Origin: Dastarcus helophoroides
Lineage: Eukaryota; Arthropoda; Insecta; Coleoptera; Bothrideridae
NCBI GenBank assembly: GCA_028583605.1
Contig: CM053331.1
Span: forward strand, 2,254,001 to 2,318,000
DNA: 64,000 nt
Direction of reading: 5' to 3'
Part shown: positions 44,961 to 54,320 of the stretch, piece after piece
Layout: every line of letters starts with the position of its first letter
Numbering within the stretch: the stretch's first letter is position 1
Translations under genes and position numbers: made by a program
Notes under the pieces: generated by a model
What the model saw: the letters and a program-made list of their open reading frames with translations, nothing else
The model's database searches: none
What the model was told of the DNA's origin: nothing

Positions 44961-46970
44961 GACTCTTCCCCCCCCCCCAACCCTCGACGCGAGACAAGTC
45001 ACCCTTGATTGATTAATTTCTCTATACTTTAATCATTCGACTTAAAATAATTTTCCTAAAGTGAAAAACTTTAAAATTTGCTTCCACAACAGAAAACTGA
45101 GCGGAAATTGGGGGTGGGACAAATTTAATGTGGTGGGGGGCATTGTCAAGTTGGATGTCATATGAAAGCGCTTTGAGTGTACATTCTAAAGCTTTTTAAT
45201 TTTTAACTTTAGTGGGCATAGTTCTCGACTTACGATAACAAATGTGCAAAAATATGCTCCCTATTTAATTTTAATTAAATGGATTTTTATTTATTGTTTA
45301 TCTCCCTCCATTTTCAATTAAAATGATGGATTTCTATTTTTAATTTATTTTTATTTTTTTGCTTGATTCTAAACCGGTTTATGTTAAGCAGAAATTTTTA
45401 TACATAATAATTGATCAAGAGCGATCTCTCTGCTCGAGACGAAACGGTTTTGTTCAATTTTTTCTATTTTTATTCTTTAATAATTCGCCTAAAATAATAT
45501 TTTAAGTGGAAAATACTAAAATTGCTTCAGCGACAAAAACAATGACCAAAAATTTGGGGTGGGGCAAATTTGTTGGAAAAGGGGGCATGGTCAAGTGGGG
45601 TATCATATAAAAGCGCTTTATTTGCACATTTTAAAACTTTTTGAATTTTAATTTTAATCTGCATAGTTTATGAGATATAATAAGAAATGTGCATAAATAC
45701 TATTTTCACCCTCCATTTTCAATTAAATTGATGGATTTCTATTTTTAATTTATTTTTATTTTTTTGTTTGATTCTAAACCGGTTTATGTTAAGCAGAAAT
45801 TTTTATACATAATAATTGATCAAGAGTGATCTCTCTGCTCGAGACGAAACGGTTTTGTTCAATTTTTTCTATTTTTATTCTTTAATAATTTGCCTAAAAT
45901 AATATTTTAAGTGGAAAATACTAAAATTGCTTCAGCGACAAAAACAATGACCAAAAACTGGGGGTGGGGCAAATTTGTTGAAGAGGGGGACATGGTCAAG
46001 TGGAGTATCATATAAAAGCGCTTTATTTGCACATTCTAAAACTCTTTAGTTTTTAATTTTAATCTGCACAGTTTATGAGATATAATAAGAAATGTACCTA
46101 AATACCATTTTCACGCTCCATTTTCAATTAAATTGATGGATTTCTATTTTTAATTTATTTTTATTTTTTTGTTTGATTTTAAAGCGGTTTATGTTAAGCA
46201 GAAATTTGTATACATAATAATTGATCAAGAGCGATCTCTCTGCTCGAGACGAATCGGTTTTGTTCAATTTTTCTGTATTTTTATTCTTTAATAATTCGCC
46301 TAAAATAATATTTGAAATGAAAAATACTAAAATAGCTTCAACGACAAAAACAATGACCAAAAACTGGGGGTGGGGCAAATTTGTTGAAGAGGGGGACATG
46401 GCCAAGTGGGGTATCATATAAAAGCGTATTATTTGCACATTCTAAAACTTTTTAATTTTTAATTTTAACCTGCATAGTTTATGAGATATAATAAGAAATG
46501 TGTATTAATACTATTTTTACCCTCCATTTTCAATTAAATCGAGGGATTTCTATTTTTAATTTATTTTTATATTTTTTTGTTTGATTCTAAACCGGTTTAT
46601 GTTAAGCAGAAATTTTTATACATAATAATTAATCAGGAGCGATCTCTCTGCTCGAGACGAATCGGTTTTGTTCAATTTTTCTGTATTTTTATTCTTTGAT
46701 AATTCGCCTAAAATATTATTTTAAATAAAAAATACTAGAATTGCTTCAGCGACAAAAACAATGACTAAAAATTGGGGGTGGGGCAAATTTGTTGGAGAGG
46801 GGGGCATGATCAAGTGGGGTATCATATAAAAGCGTATTATTTGCGCAATCTAAAACCGTTTGATTTTTAATTCTAGCCTGCCGGGTTTCTAACTTATGAT
46901 AAAAAATATAAAAAATACCATCCTAACACTTTATTTTTAATTAAATTGAAATAAATGAAATTTTATTTGT
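44961..46970. repeat. Higher-order satellite, short form (about 407 bp)
   Basis: The same marker continues at about 45158, 45601, 46007, 46413 and 46821, now 406-443 bp apart. Units contain gatctctctgctcgagacga, ttgcttcagcgacaaaaaca and tatcataaaagcg-like text. They are clearly related to half of the long form, so the array changes from dimeric to monomeric units at about 45 kb. Confidence 0.88.
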
Positions 46971-47740
46971 AATTACTATTTTTTTTAATATAAAGCATTT
47001 AATGGTACTCAGAAGTTTTCATATATAAAAATTTAACGAGAGCGAACTCTTTGCTCTCTGAATTTTAGCGTCCATAATTTTTATAAGAACTCGGTCAAAA
47101 CTGTCAGAAAAAAACCCAATCTTGACAAAAATAAAGGAATTTCAAAAAATCGAAACTCCAAGAAAAACTGTCAACATTTTCTAAAGACAATTTTAAATAA
47201 AAAGATGAATTTTGTGAATAGCCAGAATTAAAAAAACCAAATTTGAAAAAAATTGTTGAAATTCGAAGAATCCAATTCGCGAAAAATAGGTGATTCGCGC
47301 ACAGGCAGTCAAATTCTAAGAAAGTAGCCAAATTTTAAGGATAGCTGTTTTTTAAAAAAAAGGAAATTTTGAAAAAAGAATCAAAATGTTGAAAAAAAAA
47401 GACGAATATCAAGGAAAAATATAATATTTCCAGAAACAACTTTTCGAAGAAAGAACGGAGTTAAACAAAAATGTGGAAATTTTGAGGAAAAAACCTAAAT
47501 TTCCAAAAACAAAAATGAATTTTGAAAAACAAATTCGAAACTTCAAGAAAACGATCGAAATTTCAAAAAAAGACAAATTTTGTCATTTACAGAAAACTTT
47601 TTTGAAATTTTTGCCATTTTATAAATATTTTTAAAATGCAATTCAACTTTAAACTCGCAACTCAGCTTTCGTAGTTCAACTTTAAACTCTCCATTCGAGC
47701 TTCGATTTATCAAAGAGATTATGATGTTTATGGAAAATGT
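46971..47740. other. AT-rich intronic DNA
   Basis: Degenerate AT-rich sequence, with no regular period and no gene. Confidence 0.6.
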
Positions 47741-48480
47741 CACGCTTCTTATAACAACCTACGATCATCAGTGCTAGTCAGCAGGACTAATCACAAAATC
47801 TAATTACTATTTAGCTCAGTTGTCTGATATCAGGTCTATTCGTCAGGCCATTAGTTGTGTCAAAATTTCTGTCAAACTGGATACACCTGAATATTTTTTC
47901 AAAATTTTTCTTACACCGGAGGGACATACTAACACTTACACTGATTTTTCGCTTAGACTCCCGTGCTGAGCACGTTTACAAATCACCTTACTTGATTCCA
48001 ATCCTCTCCGCTGATCGGTGTGGCGCCCCAGTCGACATAGAAGATCAACGCACAACACTCTTAGGCTACACTAATTATTTGTAATTCCCCTATACTTATC
48101 CAGCCTCGGTATTCATCTCTGAAAGACTCAGCTAAAATAATGATGACGACATGATCACTGTTTCTCTCGTTTTTCTTTTTTTGTAAACTAAGTTGATAGC
48201 TTTGACTGTCAATTTGATCTTTTAGAAACAAAAGGATTATAGATTTCTTGTAAGAACTTTTGAGTTGTCAGTTAGTAAGCTGCCAATTTCTTTCTGGCAA
48301 ACTAATAAGCTTTCAATTCGCTCTCCTAAGAACAAAACTCTAGTTCAAAGGTTTTTGCAGGAAAGGAAATTGAAAGTTAGGAAGCTTCTCTAAAAAAGTT
48401 CTGAACCTTTCTTTTTATAGGCTTTCAAGTTTTCTAAAAACGAACCAGATTGTAGATACTCTCTGCAGCTTCTTTGCGAA
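47741..48480 (+). other. Unique intronic DNA with a possible cryptic exon
   Basis: The stretch 47957-48084 follows an acceptor-like tract (cactgatttttcgcttag), has higher GC, and reads 42 codons in one phase to a TAA, including HVYKSPYLIPILSADRCGAP. That phase does not fit exon 3, only exon 1, so it is not part of the main chain. It might be an alternative exon, an exon of another gene, or conserved non-coding sequence. Confidence 0.3.
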
Positions 48481-48492
48481 GTAGTGTTACTT

Positions 48493-49690
48493 TCATTCCT
48501 GTTTTATTGGCTTTTTCTTTGCCAGTTGCTCTTTCCACAATTCTAGATTTCATTGACAAAGATCCAACGCAATTTCTGCTTGGGACAATCTATAAGAGAT
48601 TGTCAATCCTTAACAGAATGCCAATCCTTAACAGAAGGATTGGTAATCTCTTGAATCATAAAGAGCGATTGACAGAGACTCAAGGCAACCGCTGCTTGGG
48701 ACAATCTATAAGAGATTGCCAATCCTTAACAGAAGGATTGGTCACCTCTTGAGTCATAAAGAGCGATTAACAAAGATCCAACGCAATCGCGGCTTGGGAC
48801 AATCTATAAGAGATTGCCAATCCTTAACAGAAGGATTGGTAATCTTTTGAGTCATAAAGAGCGATTGACAAAGATCTAAGCCAATCGCTGCTTGGAATAA
48901 TCTATAAGAGATTGCTAATCCTTAACAGAATGCCAATCCTCAACAGAAGGACTGGTAATCTCTTGAGTCATAAAGAGCGATTGACAGAGACTCAAGGCAA
49001 CCGCTGCTTGGGACAATCTATAAGAGATTGCCAATCCTTAACAGAAGGATTGGTCACCTCTTGAGTCATAAAGAGCGATTAACAAAGATCCAACGCAATC
49101 GCAGCTTGGGACAATCTATAAGAGATTGCCAATCCTTAACAGAAGGATTGGTAATCTCTTGAGTCATAAAGAGCGATTGACAAAGATCTAACCCAATCGC
49201 TGCTTGGAATAATCTATATTGGGGGTGGGGCAAATTTGGAGAGGGGGGCATGATCAAGTGGGGTATCATATAAAAGCGTATTATTTGCGCAATCTTAAAC
49301 CATTTGATTTTTAATTCTAGCCTGCCGGGTTTTTAACTTATGATAAGAAATGTAAAAAAAATGTAAAAAGAGATTGCTAATCCTTAACAATCCTCAAATC
49401 CTTAACAGAATGCCAATCCTCAACAGAAGGACTGGTAATCTCTTGAGTCATAAAGAGCGATTGACAAAGATCCAACGCAATCGCTGCTTGGGACAATCTA
49501 TAAGAGATTGCCAATCCTTAACAGAAGGATTGGTAATCTCTTGAGTCATAAAGAGCGATTACAAAGATCCAACGCAATCGCTGCTCGGGACAATCTATAA
49601 GAGATTGCCAATCCTTAATAGAAGGTTACTGAAAATCTAGAATTGTGGAAGGAGTAACTGGCGAAGAAAAGACCAATAAAACATGAATGA
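48493..49690. mobile_element. Fold-back element with an internal 98-bp tandem array
   Basis: The ends cctgttttattggctttttc plus tttgccagttgctctttcca (about 48498-48545) and the inverted ggaaggagtaactggcgaag plus aaagaccaataaaacatgaa (about 49635-49682) are complementary arms of about 55 bp. Between them a 98-bp unit repeats (marker cataaagagcgatt at 48656, 48754, 48852, 48969, 49067, 49165, 49449, 49547); some units are 117 bp. Each contains a strong hairpin, ccaatccttaacagaaggat plus tgg. A related end (gccaataaaacatgaagg) occurs at 62060 in the EHBP1 3' region, so the element has relatives nearby. Confidence 0.8.
49218..49372 (+). repeat. Satellite fragment inserted in the 98-bp array
   Basis: The text from ttgggggtggggcaaattt to gggtttttaacttatgataa is a near-exact copy of about 46766-46915 (end of the short-form satellite). 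It interrupts the 98-bp array, which resumes at about 49371. It lacks three bases present in the source. Confidence 0.85.
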
Positions 49691-50031
49691 AAACCAGATA
49701 ATGTTCCATTATTAATGTAACGTAAACCATTATGACCAAAACAACTATAGAAAAGGCAAACGTTGGAAATTATACCAAAGAAGCGTATTTCAAACCTTCC
49801 ACATAAATATCACAAACTAAAACGCAACAAAGCTTTAATAATTAAAAAGAACATAGACCACAGAATACACTTCGAAGTTAAATTAGAGTCAATTGAATTA
49901 TAGAACTGGACCAAATAATCCTAGAACAAATAAAGTGACTGAAAACTGATGTTTCAATCAAATAATAATTTCAGAGATAAATACTAAGGTTTAACAAACT
50001 AACACAAATTAACATAATGCTGTACATATAG
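49691..50031 (+). other. Unique intronic DNA before exon 4
   Basis: A-rich unique sequence. A branch-point-like ctaac at about 49999-50003 lies some 28 nt before the AG at 50030-50031. Confidence 0.5.
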
Positions 50032-50460
50032 CAAACCACACAAACTCTCAATGGTAGAAGTAGTGTAGAAGGGAAACCAAAAGAGAACAGCTACGTAGGC
50101 CTCCAGGTTCATCATCAATTGAAAAGGCGCGATCTACCTTCGAATTTCTACGAGTCTGACGATAATAGCGATAAGAGTTACCCGACGCAAGAGTTCAACA
50201 GATATTACAGTTTTAACAGATACGATCCTAAACCATTCGACCATTGGTCGTCAACGATGGCCGTTGGTTCGAACCATAGATATTCGTTACCGCAAGAGAA
50301 CAAATATACACGAAAATCTAAACAGAACAAGAGCAGTAGGCCCAGACCCAAGCCGCTGCAATATGAAAATGAAAAATACTATGATCATGTGTTCCCAAAA
50401 CCAAAGAGTTTTACAAATAGCTATTACCAACCTAACAGTTTTGAACATGCCGAGTTGTAA
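50032..50460 (+). CDS. Exon 4: C-terminal tail of the unrecognised membrane protein
   Basis: The frame is open from 50032 to a TAA at 50458-50460 and is in phase with exon 3 (both phase 0). It begins QTTQTLNGRSSVEGKPKENS and goes on through VHHQLKRRDLPSNFYESDD, a Tyr/Asn/Ser-rich part (EFNRYYSFNRYDPKPFDHW) and a basic part (KSSRPRPKPLQYENEKYYDH). Many Tyr residues could be phosphorylation sites, and the proline-rich basic stretch could bind SH3 domains; both are inferences. The acceptor is uncertain. The AG at 50030-50031 has a good branch point but a poor pyrimidine tract; an alternative AG at 50105-50106 (aggcctccag) would remove 25 codons without changing phase. Another frame stays open past the stop to 50551 with similar composition (YESHPKSYYVLPGKRNQ), so a one-base indel near 50450 is possible. 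Confidence 0.62.
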   Translation, partial: QTTQTLNGRSSVEGKPKENSYVGLQVHHQLKRRDLPSNFYESDDNSDKSYPTQEFNRYYSFNRYDPKPFDHWSSTMAVGSNHRYSLPQENKYTRKSKQNKSSRPRPKPLQYENEKYYDHVFPKPKSFTNSYYQPNSFEHAEL

Positions 50461-50680
50461 ATATGAAAGCCATCCAAAGAGCTATTACGTGTTACCTGGT
50501 AAACGAAACCAAAGCAGTATTTACCAGTCCCAAATAATTCCGCTTGTGTAAATTCAGCTGTTCGGCCTAAATTCCGCTTTTAATTTAGGCAAATATGGAA
50601 GTTGTTGAATCTTCCCAGATTTTTCGTAACGTTTTTGATATTCTCGACGCCGGTCATTTTTCAAAATTACTTATTTAAGG
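50461..50680 (+). other. Probable start of 3' untranslated region
   Basis: Unique sequence after the stop codon of exon 4. An overlapping frame (50264-50551) shares the exon's composition, as noted there. No poly(A) signal is seen before the 26-bp array begins. Confidence 0.4.
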
Positions 50681-51965
50681 CTCTGTACTAGTGGCTGGAC
50701 TTGAGAACCTGGAGTAGTGTCTAGATCTGAGAATCTGGACTAGTGTCTGGATTTGTGAATCTGGAGTAGTGAGTGGATTTTAGGGTCTGGACTAGTGTCT
50801 GGATTTTAGGATCTGGATAGTCTCTGGATTTGAGAATCTGGAGTAGTGAGTGGCTTTGAGGATCTGGACTAGTGCCTGAATTTGAGAATCTGGAGTAGTA
50901 AGTGGATTTGAGGGTCTGGACTAGTGTCTGAATGTGAGGATTTGGAGTAGTGTCTGTATCTGAGGATCTGGACTAGTGTCTGGATTTGAGAATCTGGACT
51001 AGTGTCTGGATTTGATGATCTGGACTAGTGTCTGGATTTGATGATCTGGACTAGTGTCTGGATTTGAGATTCTTGAGTAGTAGGTGGATTTGAGGGTCTG
51101 GACTAGTGTCTGGATTTGAGAATCTGCAGTAGTGAGTGGATTTGAGGGTCTGAACTAGTGTCTGAATTTGAGGGTCTAGGCTAGTGTCTAGATTTGAGGA
51201 TCTGGACTAGTGTCTGGATTTGAGATTCTGGAGTAGTAAGTGGATTTGAGGGTCTGGACTAGTGTCTGGATTTGAGAATCTGGAGTAGTGAGTGGATTTG
51301 AGGGTCTGAACTAGTGTCTGAATTTGAGGGTCTAGGCTAGTGTCTAGATTTGAGGATCTGGATTAGTGTCTGGATTTGAGAATCTGGACTAGTGTCTGGA
51401 TTTGAGGATCGGGACTAGTGTCTGGATTTAAGAATCTGGAGTAGTAAGTGGATTTGAGGGTCTGGACTAGTGTCTAGATTTGAGGATCTGGTCTAGTGTC
51501 TGAATTTGAGAATCTGGAGTAGTAAGTGGATTTGAGGGTCTGGACTAGTGTCTGAATGTGAGGATCTGGAGTAGTGTCTGTATCTGAGGATCTGGAATAG
51601 TGTCTGGATTTGAGAATCTGGACTAGTGTCTGGATTTAAGAATCTGGACTAGTGTCTGGATTTGAGGATCTGGACTAGTGTCTGGATTTGAGAATCTGGA
51701 CTAGTGTCTGGATTTAAGAATCTGGACTAGTGTCTGGATTTGAGGATCTGGACTAGTGTCTGGATTTGAGATTCTGGAGTAGTAAGTGGATTTGAGGGTC
51801 TGAACTAGTGTCTGAATTTGAGGGTCTAGGCTAGTGTCTAGATTTGAGAATCTGAAGTACTGTCTGGATTTGAGGATCTGGACTAGTGTTTGGATTTGAG
51901 AATCTGGACTAGTGCCTGTATTTGAGGATCTAAATTAATGTCCGAATTTGGAAATGTGGTCTACT
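50681..51965. repeat. 26-bp satellite (ctggactagtgtctggattt)
   Basis: About 49 units of 26 bp: tctggactagtgtctggatt followed by tgagga or tgagaa, with variants ggagtagtgagtggatttga and ggctagtgtctagatttgag. Blocks of several units recur (for example about 51060-51200 with 51205-51350), showing higher-order structure. Unlike the other arrays, it has no long open frames. Confidence 0.92.
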
Positions 51966-52290
51966 GGTTCTACTGACACCTTAGATCGGGGGTGGCTAAT
52001 TTTTTGTTGTTGACAGATTAAATGAAATGTTCGTATCATGATTCGAGCCGAATTAAGAATCGTGTCGATTTTATGTCAACATTCGTCTTTGAAATTTTAA
52101 TTTTATTTTCAAAAGTAAACCTTTTTTAAAAAATGCAACCCTTTTTTCAAAACCTCACTCCTTCTTAGACTTTTTCTAATAGTCGACTTTCCTTTTAAAA
52201 TTCGTCTTTTTTCAAAGTTTTCATTTTTCTATAAACCCGGTTTTTTTCTAAAAATTGACTATTAAATTCCAGTTTCTGAAAATTTCGTTT
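51966..52290. other. Unique and AT-rich spacer
   Basis: The part 51966-52080 is unique; after that AT-rich repeat-like DNA leads into the polypyrimidine tract. No gene is present. Confidence 0.5.
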
Positions 52291-54320
52291 CGTTTTTTAA
52301 ATGTCTTCTTTTTCCCCTTCTTGCTCTTCTTCCTCTTCGCCTTTGTTTTTTTCATCTACGCCTTTCTCTTCTTCTTTGTCTTCTTCCTCGTCTTCTTCTT
52401 CTACTTCTTCCTTTTCGTCTTCTTTGTCTTTCCCTTCGCCTTTCTCTTTTTCCTCTTCTTATTCTTCCTCCTCCTTTTGAATTTCCACTTATTCCTCTTC
52501 TTTTTTCACTTCTTCCTCTTCTTTTTCCCCTTCTTCCTCTTCTTTTTTTCTCTTCTTCGTCTTTTGTCCTCCTTTTCAATTTCCACTTCTTCCTTTTCTT
52601 TTTTCACTTCTTCTTTTTCCACTTCTTCCTCTTCTTTTTTCTCTTCTTCCTGTTTTTTCCTATTTTTCTTCTTCTTTCTCTTATTCCTCTTCTTCATTTT
52701 CTTCTTGTTCTTCCTTTTCTTCTTTCTGTATTTCTTATACTTGTTTCTCTTCTTCCTTTTCTTTTTTCTCTTCTTCCTCTTCTTTCCCTACTTTCCTCTT
52801 ATTTCTCCTTCTTCCTATTTCTTGTTTCCTCTCTTTCCTCTTCTTTTCCATTCTCCTTTCTCTCCTTTCTGTTTCTTCTCTTTCTTCTTCCTATTTCTGC
52901 TCTTCCTCTCTTCCTCTTCTTCTCTCTTTCTTTCTCTTTCTCTTTTCCTCTTCTTCACTTTTTCCCTTCTCTTTTCCTCTTCTTCCTTTTCTTCCTTTTC
53001 TCTTCCTCTTCTTCCTCTTCTTCTATCTCTTCTTCTTTTCCCCGTTTCTCTCTTTCTTCTTTCCCCTTCTTCTTCTCTTGGTCTTCTTCCTCTTCTTCCC
53101 TCTTTTCTTACTCTTCTTTCTTCCTCTCTTCTTTCCTTTCCTCTTCTTCCTCTTCTTCTTAATATTCTCCTTTCTCTCCTTCCTCTTCTTCCTCTTCTTT
53201 TCCTATTCTCCTTTCTCTCCTTTCTCTCGTTCTCTTTTCTTTGTCTTCTTCCTCTTCTTCTTCTTTTGTCTTCTTCCTCTTCTCCTCTTCTTCCTCTTCT
53301 TCCTCTTCTTCTTCCTCTACTCTTTCTCTTCTTCCTCTTCTTCCCTCTTCTTCCTCTTCTTCATCTTTTTCCTCTTCCTCTTTCTTCCTCTTCTTCTCTA
53401 TTCTCCTTTTTCTCCTTCCTCTTCTTCCTCTTCTTTTTTCCTATTCTCCCTTTCTCTCCTTTCTCTCGTTCCTCTTCTTTTTTTCTCTTCTTCCTCTTCT
53501 TCTTCTTTGACTTCTTCCTCTTCTTCTTCCTCTACTTTTTTCTCTTCTTCCTCTCTTCATCTTTTTCCTCTTCCTCTTATTCCTCTTCTTCTTTCTCTTC
53601 TTCTCTTCTATCTCTTCTTCTTTTTCTTTCCCCTCTTTCTCTTCTGCTTTCTCTTATTTATTTTCATCCCCTTTTTCTTACTCTTCTTCTTTCTCTTAAT
53701 CCTCTTCTTCTTTCTCCTCTCTCCTACTTTCTTCCTCTTCCTTCTTCCTTTTATTTCTCTTCTCCTCTTTTCGTTCCTCTTTTTCTTCTTCTCCTTCCTC
53801 TTCTTGCTCCTCCTCTTCTTCCTCTTCTTCTTCCTTTTTATTTCTCTTTGTCCTCTTCTTCTTCCCCTACTTCCTCTTTTTCTTCCTCTTCTTCCTCTTT
53901 TTCTCTCTCTTCTTCCTCTTATTCTTCCTCTTCTTTACCTCCCTCCTCTTTTTTTTCACTTCTTCCTCATCTCTTTCTACCTTTCCTTCCAAATATTCTT
54001 TCTCTTCTTCCTCTTTCTCTTCTTCTTCCCCTTCTTTCTCTTCTTATCCTTCTTCTTCTTCCTCTTTTTCCTCTTATTCCTCTATTCCCCCCTTTTTCTT
54101 TTTCTTCTTTCTCTTCTTCTTTTTTCTTTTCTTCTTCCTGGTCCTCCTCTTCTTTCTTCTCTTCTTCCTTTTTATCCTTTACTTCTTCCTCCTCTTCTTT
54201 CTTCTCTTCTTCTTCCTCTTCCTCCTTCTCTTCTTCCTTCTATTCTTCTTTTTCTTCTTCCTCTTTTACTTCCTCTTCTTCTCTTTCTTCTTCTTCTTGC
54301 TCGCCTTCGTCCCTTTTCCA
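52291..54320. repeat. Two-kilobase polypyrimidine tract (cttcttcct)n
   Basis: About 2.0 kb in which the + strand is almost purely C and T, made of cttcttcctcttctt-like words with a loosely regular period. Forward frames stay open for up to 706 codons (almost all Phe, Leu, Ser, Pro) because no stop codon can be made without A or G; reverse frames are Arg/Lys/Glu-rich. I do not regard these as proteins. Mirror-symmetric polypyrimidine DNA of this kind can form triplex (H-DNA). Confidence 0.95.

Noticed and set aside
41847..45002. Recurrent - strand frames with IPHLTMPPICPTPYFWAF
   Set aside because: The frame repeats with each satellite unit and decays in several; no independent evidence for a coding role.
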